Position numbers and translations under genes: made by a program
Notes under the pieces: model-generated
Database searches by the model: none
Told to the model about the DNA's origin: nothing
The model's input: the letters and a program-made list of their open reading frames with translations, nothing else
Shown: piece after piece, positions 11,330-23,841 of the stretch
Position numbering within the stretch: position 1 is the first letter of the stretch
Layout of the letters: each line of letters begins with the position of its first letter
Source of the DNA: Brugia malayi
Taxonomy: Eukaryota; Nematoda; Chromadorea; Rhabditida; Onchocercidae
DNA length: 64,000 bases
Assembly: GCF_000002995.4 (NCBI RefSeq)
Contig: NW_025062475.1
Coordinates: 10,668,187 to 10,732,186, forward strand
Reading direction: 5' to 3'

Positions 11330-11908
11330 ATGTCATTGGAAGAGAAATTAAACAAGGAAGAAGTTCATTTTTTGAATCGAGCCTTTGAAATAGCTGTAGA
11401 TGCAGTTGCTAATAATGAAGTTCCTGTTGGTTGTGTTTTTGTTTTCGAAGGTCAAGAAGTAGCTTTTGGGCGAAATGATGTAAATCGTTCGAAGAATCCC
11501 ACGTATCATGCAGAAATGGTTGCTCTTGAAATGATGAAACAGTGGTGCACGGATAACGGACGTGAGTTGGAGGACGTAATGCGCTGCACGACTCTATACG
11601 TTACCCTTGAACCATGCATCATGTGTGCTTCAGCATTATATCATCTGCATTTGAAAAAAATCTTATATGGTGCAGCAAATGAACGATTTGGTGGTTTACT
11701 TAGTGTTGGAACAAGGGAAAAGTATGGAGCTAAACATTTCATTGAAATTATGCCAAATCTTAATGTTAGTCGGGCTGTGAAGTTGTTGAAAGAATTTTAT
11801 GAGAAGCAAAATCCATTTTGTCCAGAAGAAAAACGAAAAATAAAGAAACCAAAGAAGTCACGAAGCATTGATGACACTTCCGATGACGTTACTGTTGTAG
11901 ATATCTGA
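11330..11908 (+). CDS. ADAT2: tRNA-specific adenosine deaminase 2-like subunit (ADAT2/Tad2)
   Basis: Single uninterrupted exon, 192 residues. The cytidine/deoxycytidylate deaminase fold is clear: VPVGCVFVF near residues 29-37, the zinc and catalytic motif HAEMVALE near residue 62, and PCIMCASAL near residue 96 with two zinc-binding cysteines. The flanking NERFGG and NPFCPEEK also resemble ADAT2. In eukaryotes ADAT2 is the catalytic partner of ADAT3 and converts adenosine 34 of several tRNAs to inosine. The C-terminus is a lysine-rich tail (KRKIKKPKKSRS) followed by an acidic end, likely tRNA-contacting or nuclear-targeting. The start is the first ATG in frame (MSLEEKL); the upstream codons contain no other ATG. 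It is unusual among its neighbours in lacking introns. Confidence 0.93.
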   Translation: MSLEEKLNKEEVHFLNRAFEIAVDAVANNEVPVGCVFVFEGQEVAFGRNDVNRSKNPTYHAEMVALEMMKQWCTDNGRELEDVMRCTTLYVTLEPCIMCASALYHLHLKKILYGAANERFGGLLSVGTREKYGAKHFIEIMPNLNVSRAVKLLKEFYEKQNPFCPEEKRKIKKPKKSRSIDDTSDDVTVVDI

Positions 11909-13168
11909 TTCTTTTCAACTTAGATCTTTTCGATCAAATGTTCATTTAAGTTATTGTTTGTGATTTATATTTTTGTTTCATTCGGAGTCAAACAAATTGG
12001 TTGTTGAAAATATTGTTTCGATTTCTGTACCTTAAAATAATATCGTGCCTTCATTTAGATTTTTCAATTTCTTAAATCCTAAAATTAGCACATTTGAGTT
12101 TTTCATATTTTTTTCCTAATTTTTTAAAGAAGTTTATTTTCCACTGCTGATATTTGTATTGCTTGATGATCAGTTAAATAATGAAGCTAGAATTTTCTTT
12201 TCATTTCATGTAGTTACGCAATTAATAGGTTCTTCATTGCTAGTTTAATTGAAACGCTATACTGGAAAATTCATTTTATTATTGCTTGCAAAGGAATTTG
12301 TTGTATATTTAGGTATTCATTTTGTGCAAGTGCAAATAGGTCTTTATTGACAAAAACTGAAAATTATATTTTTGAAGTTGTTCGGAAATTAATGGATTAT
12401 ATAAAGTCGTAAATTAAAAAAAATTATATATGATGGAGTGTTTTAAGACCATTTGATCACAGTGCTTATAAGCAGAATGGATGATACTTTTGCTGATTAT
12501 AGCTTCTTTTTTTTTTTTGTTTAGCTTAGACATAGCCAGAATTTTTATTGGATTAATTTTATATATCATTCGCGATGCATAAGAAGTAAAATTCAAATAT
12601 CTGATTTTTTAAGCTCCTTATTTATGTTCTACTGAGCGTTTTATTCATCTTAAGAATTCTAAAATTTTATCAAAATCAGGTTTTTGAATTATTTGTTTAC
12701 CTCGGAAATACACTTTGCATGTAATAAGAATACTTACAATCCTTACTGATAATTGCAACTATTTCAAATTGCCCACTTGGTATATTTAGGTTAGTTTTTT
12801 ACTTAATTAAGTGCATGTAGGTTAGTTTTTACTTAATTAAATGGTTGAAGTATAGATAAATTGTCTTCAAACAGGCTTTCATGGTTTTATTGGTACCATT
12901 GTTAATTGCAGTATATTATTAAACATCGGTTGGTCATTGTTGATTTTTGATTTCCGAGTAAACCGGTATTGTTATTTGTGGTTCTCACCTTTTTCATTGT
13001 TAATTTTTCCAGTTCATTGAATAATTGAAATTCCATTTGCTACGTGTTGTCGTGTTTTGAGTTTAAACTATTGGTTGTTTCTCCTCTCGAATTATTTTAG
13101 TTTCATCGTATCTTTTCTATAGTGATATCAGCATTATTGTTTAGATCTTAAAATTTAGCGAATTCAAG
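11909..13168. other. Intergenic; short tandem duplication
   Basis: No gene recognised. A ~30-bp direct repeat lies at about 12789-12841 (GGTTAGTTTTT plus ACTTAATTAA, twice). The remainder is AT-rich 3' and 5' flanking DNA of the two genes. Confidence 0.45.
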
Positions 13169-16100
13169 ATGGATGGGACTGAAGTAGCGAATAATGGAAC
13201 TCAAGAACTGCTGAAGTCTTCTTCATCTGATAAACGATTGAGAGTGCAAATTACGGAAGGAGATCTGGTATAATCTTTATAGTTTTTAATTGGATGTTTA
13301 CTTTCTTTGCTTTCTTAATCCTAATTACAAAACTACACTTTAGTCATTGGAAATCTGAATTGAATAACTAAGAATATTGTAGTGATTGAACGGTAACTAA
13401 TATGTAAGCATGGATTTTTCATGGATTTTTTTCTTAACCTTCAGATAAGCCAGGTCAGTTTTATCATGTTTTTGCAGCTAGAAATTAGGTAGTCGTTGAA
13501 GATGAGGAAAGCTTTATCTTGTTCTCAGAGTTAGACTAGATTTTGCCAGGACAAGAAAAATATGGCAATTAGTTTTTGCAGCTTTGTGTTAATCAGTGTG
13601 GTTTCTACGGTACACCACAATGGAAAGGGAGATGCTCGAAGTGTTGGCGAGCTTATCAAATGGAGGAGAAGAAAGCACAGTGCTATACTAAAAATAGGTT
13701 CTCAATAATTTTTTTCAAAAAATTCTGGGTTTTTATTTTGCTTACTGAGTTCCCTGCAAGTCAGTCTGTGTTTTTTATTTGTAGAGAACTTCTAAGTTTC
13801 GAGAAATTTGAAGGACGTCGGAAGCTATCAACAGAAAGTCGTTCACTTACGTTAAAATCGATTCTTCGAAAATCACCATCACTAACTGCTAATTCAAACT
13901 CCTCTCAAGGTTTGTCATTATTTGCATGTTATATTCAGCACTTCTGATAAGCTTGCGAAAAACAAATTTCATTTTTTTTTTCTCTTTTTTAAATATTTCG
14001 TTTGAGAAATGGTATTTACAACATCTGCATCACATTCTACACTACCATCTCCTGTTACACCAATAAGGTATTTCATTTTCTTTTTTCTTTGATAGCACTT
14101 ATTTGTATCTTTTTCTTTTAGTAGTTTCGTTTATTTCCGGTAATTTTTCTTCCATTTTACTTCTTAGCATGAACTTATAATTTAAAACATCTCCAATCTT
14201 TCTTCACTGCATATATATTAAAAAAAGAAAAAAGCAAGAGACGTAATAAGGGTGGATGAAAATTACATTAGTTTAAAAGAGAATAAAATCCAAAAGTTTA
14301 GTCGTTTCTTTACGCATATTACTGGAAAAATAATTGACTTTCATTGTTCTAATTTATGAAGAACATTTATTAATAACCAACTTCCAGACATCGTCTTAGT
14401 GAAGAAAGCAGCTCTGCTTATGATCGTTTTCACGAGTTTCTTCAAAATAATCTTCCGCAATCAGCTGCTCATGAAATAGCTCAGCAAACGCATCACGCTG
14501 TTGATAAAATTCTAGAAGTTAGCTTGATTTTCCTATCCAAATTTAATCATAGATAAGCAAAACACTGAGCAGGAATGCTTCAGTTCTCGAAATAAATTTT
14601 TTTTGAAATGATAAAATTTGAAGAGTTTTCTTGCTTACGACTACTTTTTGTAATTCTCTAGAATTGGGTTCGTTAAACTGGTACTTGAAATTGTGTAGCT
14701 TATTTGATTTCTAGCAGCAGAACGTTAATATGGATGACCTCTCAAGTATGGTGCAACATTTTTATCAGGTTTTAGCAGACAAAATGCGTCACAACCCCAT
14801 TATAAGTGGTAACTGTTTCGTTGTTAAAAATAAGTTTTTGAAATATTAATGTAGAACATAGAGAGCTTCATGAGTCTTAACATATTTTACGAAATAGTTC
14901 AGCAATTCATATATCTGATATGCCATGTTTCGTGAAATTTCAGGTTCATTGATTGATGTGAGTGTTGAAGAAGTAATGGGAGAAGTAGAGCAATATATAT
15001 GTGTACGGGCTTATAGCACATTGTTCTGCGCTAGGCATGTCATTTTGTTTTTTTCTGAACATGTATTTATTTAATTTTGTCCGGTTCATAAAATCTTTTA
15101 TGACTATTAAGATTACTTTTGTTATGGAGTAGAGTATCAGTAGAATTCTTGACTTTTTCTCATTTTGTTTAAAATTTTAAATATCTAAATTAGAATGTTT
15201 TTCTAGAGCTGACGAAGAAACTGCAGATCTATCTTTGCAAGATAGAATACGATCTTTGAATTGGGTTACAGCTGGTTTTCTGGAAACCACTCTTGATTTT
15301 AGTCAGGAATCGGTAAATTGCATCACTTCATCTGACGTATTCATTATTAAAAGACTTACATTTGAAAGTTTTTAATTGACAGGTTCGTGATAAATTGGAT
15401 GAAGCAATAACTGAGATTATTGATATGAACAGTCATCGTGGAGCAGCAGAAAAATTGCAATGTTTGGTTCGTTGCTCAAAAATGATCTTCGAGGCACTAA
15501 AGGAAAGTCGCTCAGGTTGGTGATATTGATCAGTACCAATGCTCTGGAACTTATTTTAATGTATCCTCGTAACATTGTAGTCGTTTTGATTAATATTAAT
15601 AGTTATGCTGAGATGTATTTTTAAATTGTTAAAACAGCTGTTAACGAGTCATCACAGAATGTAAAATACTTTTTACTAGTAGAATAAGTCTGTAATAAGT
15701 CAGAATAATTTCTGTTTTTTTTTTTCTTTTTTTTTAACAAATCTAAAAAAAATACATCTTAGTATAACTACTTTTTTTTTGTGGTAGTAAGATTTTCTTT
15801 TTTTTTTTTATAGGCCCACAAAACCAATTTTTAAATACATCTTTTTTATTAATTCTTTGGAATTGTTATTCCTTTCCATAACTGCGATATACGTACGGTT
15901 TATCCTAAGATGTTTTTTTATTTGTAGGCGCTCCGGCTGGTGCCGATGAATATTTGCCGGTTTTGATTTTTGTAATTCTAAAGGGAAATCCACCACTTAT
16001 TCAATCGAACGTCAAGTTTGTCAGTCGATTTGCTCTACCTGCCAGGGTTTTAAGTGGCGAGTCAGGTTGTTCGACTCTTAACTTTTTTGTAAAAGAATAA

Positions 16101-17200
16101 AAAAATAAAGTTGGAAATTGCTTTTTTTCGGGGGTTTTTTTTTTTAATTTTTTGAATTAATTGCCATTAGGCAAGTATATTAAATTGTTACCGATAAGAC
16201 GAAAAAATATTTTTGTAAAATTGGTGAGATCACAACTGATGCAAATAAAATTACTCCAATAATTTTCCGTCATCATGTGTTTCTGCTTTTCAGGTTATTA
16301 CTTTACGAATGTGAGTTGTGCGCTACAATTTGTGCAGAATATGAATGCCGAAAGCTTAAAAATGCCAGAAGAAGAATTTGAAGCGTATACTTCAGGTCAT
16401 CAAGTACCTCCACTAAACGCAATGAATATGGGATGTAACCAGGTGTCACCCATTTTTATATTCGGCAGAAATTTCTTTCTTTATTTATTTTTTGGATTAA
16501 TTTGCCAAAGACGAGCATTTTGAACTGTTACCAAATAGAAAAATTTCCTTTGATGTCTTTTTTTTAAATTGAAAAATTGGTTGATAAAACTTGACTGATG
16601 CATTTTTTTACTGATCAAAAATTTGAATTTTTTTGGCGTTATTATCAATAATAGTCTATTCGATTTATTTTCATAATTATATACACAGATAATTTTGTTC
16701 AGTCGATCCGGACTATGGAAAATTCCTTGGTACAGGTACGCCAACTACTTGAGAGACAGAAAAATTTGAAGGGACTCATGAACGACCTTGAAATACGTGT
16801 GAAAAGGTAGTACTACTTCAGAGTTATATGCAAAAATTTTTCTGTTTCATTTGCAATTGCATGTGTTTGAAATTGGGTAATTTCCTCTCTTTCATTTAAG
16901 GTGAGATTTTAATGAAATATTTTGCATTGCAGGGAAACAGATGAATTATCAGCAGAAGTAGATAAAATTCTCAATACATATCCATCAAAAGAACTAAAGC
17001 ATTTAACCGAGCAAGTTATGATTGAAGAAGCGAAATTACTTGAATCTCTTTCAACGCCATCGTCCATTTTACTCAGCACTTCGCAGTCTTCTCGAGAACT
17101 TGACATTGTTGATAAAGACAGTGGAGATATCGAAGATCATAGCGATTATGAAAAGGATGCTACTGCATCTCAACCATCATCTGTTCAGAATTTATCATAG
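13169..17200 (+). CDS. RABGEF1: Rabex-5/RABGEF1 homologue: Rab5 guanine-nucleotide exchange factor
   Basis: Thirteen exons: 13169-13267, 13582-13697, 13785-13909, 14007-14067, 14388-14517, 14715-14808, 14944-15034, 15207-15312, 15383-15515, 15928-16065, 16294-16442, 16703-16806, 16933-17200. All phases agree and give 537 residues (human 491). Exon 2 encodes an A20-type zinc finger (CVNQC, then CSKCWRAY), a ubiquitin-binding module. Then come the FEKFEGRR motif, a helical bundle (exons 5-7) and the VPS9 domain (exons 8-11: [39 protein letters not shown]), which exchanges GDP for GTP on Rab5-class GTPases at early endosomes. Exon 12 forms a coiled coil ([19 protein letters not shown]), as used by Rabex-5 to bind Rabaptin. 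Intron 7 begins with GC (AG|GCATGT at 15035); no GT donor keeps the frame. Exon 6 has a TAGCAGCAG acceptor cluster. AATAAA at 17389 is a likely polyadenylation signal. Confidence 0.92.
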
Positions 17201-19871
17201 TATTTTTATCTGTTCTGTTTCGATTATAAGATTAAAAGGACACAAGAACAATGTCAACTGTGCATCTTATTTTGCATTTCAACATGTTGGTATGTTTTTA
17301 CGGGTGAATCGCAGTTGTAAAATCTTAATATTTGTGGTTAAATAATAGATGAAAATTAAGACATTTCCCAACGTGAAATTGAAGTATTAATAAATAACTT
17401 TGTTTTCACATTATTATGTTCAGTTTTTGCTCTCTTCAGAAATCGCCATTTTTTTTTTTTTTTTTTTTTTTATTAATTTCCATCAGACAAGAATAAAACC
17501 ACTTCATTAAGAGCAAAAGGAACAACAAAACGGAATTTTACAGATTTATACTTTAGGTTTGTCGAATTCTGTAATCAGTATGACTGCATATGTTGTTCTT
17601 TGGCAAAATGCTTCTATAAGTATGATTTAATGTGGAATATTTGAACTAGATGTTGAATAATATGACCTTATCACCGTCATTCACTTTGAGACTTTCAGGT
17701 TGATCTTATAAGAATTTATATTTTATGCTACGAAGCTGTGTAGACTATTCAGTCTAAAAGTTCTACATGGAAAGTACTAGGTTTAATTCGCTATGGTTGG
17801 TAATGAAGTGGGTTTTTTCTCTGATTGCTATATTAAAGTCAGTACACTCGTCCGTTGTACTAATTAATGTTTAATTTTAAAGCTGCTCGATACAACCTTC
17901 AGTAATTCGTCATGAAAAATTGTTCATTTTAAAATGTTTCAAATCTTAGAAAATATTGCAAATAACGTTTTTGGAGTGGTCACTGATAAGCTTTTTTTAT
18001 TACCGAGTTATCAATTATCTAGGATAAAGTTAAATCATAAAGCGAGCATTTGGTCTTCAATCTGATGATAATCTGGGGATGCATTTGAATATCATTGGAT
18101 GAGAATTTAAGCTTTAGTTTTTTTAATTTAAATATTCAAGTTTTTTTTCTCTCTCTCATAGGCTTAAGTTTCTTTTTTTTTTTTTGTTTATTGCCTCATT
18201 TGTAGAAGAAATTAATTTTCAAGTACTTGTTAAGACAAGCATTGATTCCTGCTCATTTCCTGATATTTCCAGGAGCTCTGTTATTAGTTTTCTGATGGAA
18301 TTGAAAAAGTGCAGAATTAAATGAAACATAAAATACAAAATCTAAATAGGAATAATGAGTCGACCTATAATTCCTGATTCCTAATTTCGATTTTGATTTA
18401 AATTTACGACAGTACAAAGATTCTTTTTTTGTTTATCGATTTTTTTAAAATTATGTTGGTGGGTTTGGTTTGGTCATATAAACGTTACCAAAAAAATTAC
18501 CATAGGGAAGGATGAGATTGAAATTCTAGTTTAGGGACGAAATCTGGGACGAAAATTTTTACCCGTTTCAGTCATGAAAGGAAGAAGATAGATAATGGTT
18601 GCAAATGTATTTTTTGGTACTCTTATAACCAATGAAAAATAGTTCCGATAAAGTGAATAAATATGGATGAATTGAAATCCGAGACTTTCAGAAAAAAGTT
18701 TTATAATTTTGATGTACTTTTTAGGCTTATCAATAGTGATAGAATTTCCGAAGATCAATTACTTCTTGTCCTTGTCATCACCGGTATCATCACCATTAGA
18801 AATAGGGAATTTACCGCGGTGACAACTTTTACACTCCACTTATCAGTTATTTCCCACAATAATCATCAATTTCATTTTAAAAGAGAAAAAACGAATTTAT
18901 AACGAAGAATTTACATTATAATGCTTTTTTTAAGGATGATAATCTTATTTGTAGTTTTTAAAGTACTAATAAATGCATTGTCATTATTATTAATTATTAT
19001 TGGTATTATTAATTATTACTAAAAATTATATAAAATAAAAAAAAAAAATCACTATTATTGTGTGTTCTGTATCGATAATGATAAAATAGTCGGCATAGGC
19101 TTAATAATGTTTAAATGATGATTATTTCATATTATATTGCACCAATATTATTATTAATTATTAAAAAAATATTCGTTATTTAAATTAAACTAACACTGTA
19201 TTACTTTGACAATAAATAACAAAAACTTCTAAGATTTTTTCATTTCTAATTTGCGAATAACATGGAAAGGAATCATAAAGAAGAATTACTTTATACATCT
19301 TTAACCTTCTACCTGCAGAAATAAGGAAATAACAAGGAAATACTTTTTTACCCGCTACCTTAAATAAAAATATGATCACGTGTGTGAATTGTCAAATTTA
19401 AATGACACATACTTCTTCTAATTGCCAGGTAACGACTGCACTTGTACTGTCACTTTGTTTGAGTTGTCTCTCATTAGTTTCTTGATTACTCTGGTCTAAA
19501 TTAGTTTTCAGCTTTATGATTGAGATGTAAAAGTTTTTAAAATTTTTAGTTGTATAAAAATTATGTATAAATAAATAAAATATTAAAATTGTTGAAAATA
19601 TTTTACAAATAAAGAAAATTTTTAAATAGATATTGATAAAATTTGTTAATATATAAATCCTATAGTTTTTTGTATTTTCTCCAGAAACAATCATTTTTTG
19701 TTTGATATGATCGCTACATTAACAATAGATTAATCTTCCCGATGTCTATTTTTATCTTAATCAATTTCTATTCTGATCATCATCATTATTACTATTATCA
19801 TTATAATCACTATCCACTCTATTTAATAACGATTAAAAATTAAGTTTAAAAAAAAAAAAGAAAACTGAACC
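17201..19871. other. Intergenic, AT-rich
   Basis: No gene recognised. It includes a run of more than 20 T at about 17450-17472, other homopolymer tracts, and AT-only stretches near 18980-19060. Short reading frames here have no domain, splice-site or codon support. Confidence 0.5.
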
Positions 19872-22800
19872 TCAATGAAATATACAGCAGCTATAAGGAC
19901 AAGAAATGTATTGAAAAGGAAACATTGAGTGTTCAATAAATCTAATTGCAAAAAAAAAAAAAAAAGAAAAAGAAGAAAAACGAACTTTTAAGAGTAATTC
20001 GATGGAGATAGCAATGGAAATAAGCAGAATACCAGTAGAAATAGGAATGAAACAGAGAAATGCAAATGCTTCTTTCACAAGTAGAAGCATTCTGCGCAGA
20101 AGCGCTAATGAATCGTTGCCAATTTCTACTACTTGATATTCGGCAAATAGTGGTACTATCGCATTTCGCATCCTTGACAAATCCGCACTAAAATAACGCC
20201 TCAGATAAACTGTTACTAATTATTTGTTATTGTCATATAAAGCAAAATAAATCTCAGTGATATTCAAGGGCAAGCGCAAACTTGAAATCCTTAAGGAGTA
20301 CTTTAACTACACCTTTCGGTGATTATTTCACCGTCAAAAAGGCATAACTTATCATGGTTATTTATATAAATTTCAATGTTTTTAAATTTCAACTGCTGTA
20401 AATTCTGCAGTAAAGTTTATGAGCATAGATCATGAATGAGCAAAAAAAGTTCCTGCCGGAATTGTGCGCTACCTTCTTGAAATCAAAAACTGAATAACAA
20501 CGGCTCGAGCTCAGGAATTTAATACTTCGACCAACATATCTATCCTTACATACATGAGATGTACACGTCTGCGAAAAAAATTAATTTCGAATGTGAGGAA
20601 ATTTTATTACGCAGCGAACTGGTAAATGATTCCTCGACCTTTCCACATGCCAATGTTAATCTGTGATCGAATATAAGTTCGAAGAAGAGTTCCAGTCTGC
20701 TGAAATTTTTAAAAAATCAATGTTACAATTAAAAATCATTGGTGAAACTAAATTATCAACAGTATAGTTATCATAGTAATGTTAAGAAAGTGATCAGATA
20801 GTTAATACTAACCGGTTCAACTTCAATAGCGATACCATCATGTTCTATTGAGCTTTCACTAAGACCAATAACTGATTCTTTTACTCTTTTATCAGCATAT
20901 AGAAAATTAGGAAAAGAGAAAAGAATGGGCGGTGTACCTGAAAATGAAATTTCAATTTTATTTTATTATCTGCAAAAAAAAACAAAACAGGAATTTTTGC
21001 TTTTCAAGAAATTTAAGGGTTTTCAAGGAATCTTAAGAAAGTTATAATTTATTCGCCATTAACTCATATTTTAATCCTATAACCATTCATTCATTCAATT
21101 TTTCATTTAATTAGATCGAAATAATTTCAATTTTTTCTCCTAAATTCATATATTGTGTTGATATATACCATTGTAGCAATGGCTGAGATCCAGAAGTCCT
21201 TTTGGAGAACACTTCTCGTCTTCTGAAAAGAATGTCTTCCCGTTATTATGACAAAATCCTTCATTACCAGGTATCGTCGGATCCAGCAAATCTTCCTTTA
21301 CCGTGAAACGATATGCTAGTATATTTTTGTATTCGATTTCCTTCTCAAATGTTAGGTGTATTGATCTAAAATGAATGACAACCAAAAGTTGGAAAAAATG
21401 TTTTTAAAATCTAAATTGCACCAATTAGCTTACAAACACTATCGAATTCAAATAAAAAAAAAAAAAAAAAGAATCAAGAAGTCACAATAAATATTTTAAA
21501 GTTTCTATAAATTTAAGATTGTTTCATTCTTTTCTGTGCAAATTCACACTTTAACTAGTTCAATTGCTCTGCCATATTTATGTGCATAACAAAACAAATA
21601 TAACAAAAGGTAAGAGATAATATTATTTAAAGTAACAGCAATAAATTACAAACAGGTAGCAAATGTACCTGCAAAGATCCGGAGCAAACACATAAATTAT
21701 ATCAGTTTTTTTGATAAGTGGCTTGTAAAATTCACCATCTGTGCCATTAATTATCCTAAAAATTTAATCATCACATCGCATAAGATTTTTAAGGATAGCT
21801 GTAATATACTTTTCTTAATAGATACTAACACCACATTTTAATTTGTGAATTAATAAAACATTTAATGTTGTATTCATTGTAATTTTAATTTGTAGGAAAT
21901 GTATAATTACCTAGCTTCTTTATTATTCCACCAATCCGCAGGTAATGATTTTAAGCCATCCCAACTTAATATTTCTCCAGCAGTTCCACTACCATCATTG
22001 CTACCAGTGGTAACTTCAACAATTTTCTGAGCTCCATTCCTCTAAAATTGCCTGTTTTTTCAGTAATTAATCTATTAATCACAAACAACCTGATTTTACT
22101 TTAGCAAAAGCTGATTACGAAGTATGATTTGAAATCAATTTATCAATCCAACATCAGATTATCACTAATTCAGTCAAGTCTAAACTGTTAAAATATATCA
22201 TAATCTGTGACTAAAGGTATAGCTGCCAATGAAGCTTGATAAGTCTAAGTTAATACAAACTCAAACTTATCGTTTTGATACAAGTAATTCTACTAGTTAC
22301 AAATTTATTCACTTCAATGTAATATTTCATTTCTCTAGTGACTTGTCGATTGTATTGTACGTCAAATTTCTGCTTATTCATTTGCAGGATGTTAATAAAA
22401 ACGAAAGTCTAAGTAATAGATAATTATTAAAATCATTACTGAAATCAGGAATTATTTAATACTTACCTGCATCAGAAAACCAATTCTCTTCGGTACTTTC
22501 AATACCGATTTGCAAATTATATCCACAAGTGGTATTGCACATACCTTAACAAAATGTTCACATATATGTGTATAAATCGAGTATGCAAAGTATGCAAACT
22601 CAAAAATATCAAAACAATTAAATAAAAATAAAATTTATTATTTATATTTCACTGCGATAATACCATTCACTTAGCGATAAACCAAAGTACATATATATAT
22701 ATATATATATTTAAGAATTCTAGGAACTAACATTTGTAAGATATGGATCTTCGTACCCTTTAAATAAAATATCATCTACGGAAACTTTCAAAAATGGTTG

Positions 22801-23841
22801 TTGTGAAGGAAGAGCAAGTTGTGCCATGGTTGTAACCGGATTTGAAGCAATTTCGACAAATTTCTGAAAAAATTAACAAATATAAAACTTCATACGTTTG
22901 AGAATTTCAAATGATTATTCCATTTAATGAAAAAAATGGATCAAAACCTGAAAAACAATATTTGGAATCCAAATTTCCCGAGTTGGTGAACATTCTGCAC
23001 AGGAAGCATTCTTGTCAAAAGTGAAATTATGGACATTTTGGTATTTAACAGAACCATTACCAAATCCAAGAATTTTTTTTTTCAAACTCATTTCGTATGC
23101 ATATGGGCCTATTTTAATCATTTCTGGCTTATTTCCATCTAAAACCTATAAAAGAGACTTGTTTTTTATTTTATTTATTTATTTATTACCTTGTTTTTGA
23201 TTAAGTTACTTGACTTCAAATCTATTTAACAAATATGCTTAAATTAATTTTCAAATATTCAAACATATTTGTCTACCCGACTTTTTACCTTTTACTATTT
23301 AATACAATGAAAGATAGTAATAGGATGAAAAGTAGAAGATTATTTAACAAATAATAATTGAAAAGAACTTACTGAATATTTTGAAAGATAATTGAAAGCA
23401 ATATTTTGCAAAATAATATTATTTGTAATAAAAATGAAAAAACCTGTTGTGGATTTTTCACTGAGTAAACAAAAATCTCGGAACTGAATTTATAGTCGGG
23501 ATTTTCCCATAAATGATATAATTCATTGTTTCGCGCAATATTCTTTTGCTACAAAATGACATATTTAAAGGTCAAATTTAAATATGAGACCTAACTCATA
23601 AATTTGAATATTCATTGTTATAAAATAATAATAATTCTCAATCTCGATTGATTAGCGGTTTCAATGCTGAAAGACTTATCACTACTGTTACCTGATAAAT
23701 TTTGGCATTGATGAGATGTGGTGCCAGGAATGCCATCGATATACCAAAAAGGGTTAATATGACTCCAATAATAAAAAGTAATATTCGAGCAGTGCGACAA
23801 TACAATGTTTTTAGTTTGCATTTCTGTCTTTCAACTGTCAT
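19872..23841 (-). CDS. CD36/scavenger receptor class B family membrane protein
   Basis: Eleven minus-strand exons: 23841-23692, 23548-23444, 23145-22948, 22863-22732, 22544-22467, 22041-21911, 21755-21669, 21365-21169, 20937-20813, 20699-20611, 20187-19872. Phases agree; 535 residues. An N-terminal membrane helix (residues about 19-41, LLFIIGVILTLFGISMAFLA) precedes a large extracellular domain with family hallmarks: EIFVYSVKNP, IKIGPYAYE, LFKGYEDPY, NGTDGEFYKP, IYVFAPDLCR and a Cys-rich block from about residue 320. The last exon has PLFAEYQVVEIGND and a second helix (FLCFIPISTGILLISIAISI). These receptors bind lipids or lipoproteins at the cell surface. After the second helix the frame runs into a poly-T tract encoding phenylalanines. 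A 44-nt intron (19985-19942) with a strong pyrimidine tract could instead end the protein at 500 residues. The start ATG follows an acceptor-like ATTCAG about 25 bases upstream. Confidence 0.9.
22689..22711. repeat. (AT)n microsatellite in CD36-family intron
   Basis: Run of about eleven AT dinucleotides inside intron 4 of the CD36-family gene, close to the exon 4 donor. Confidence 0.85.
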
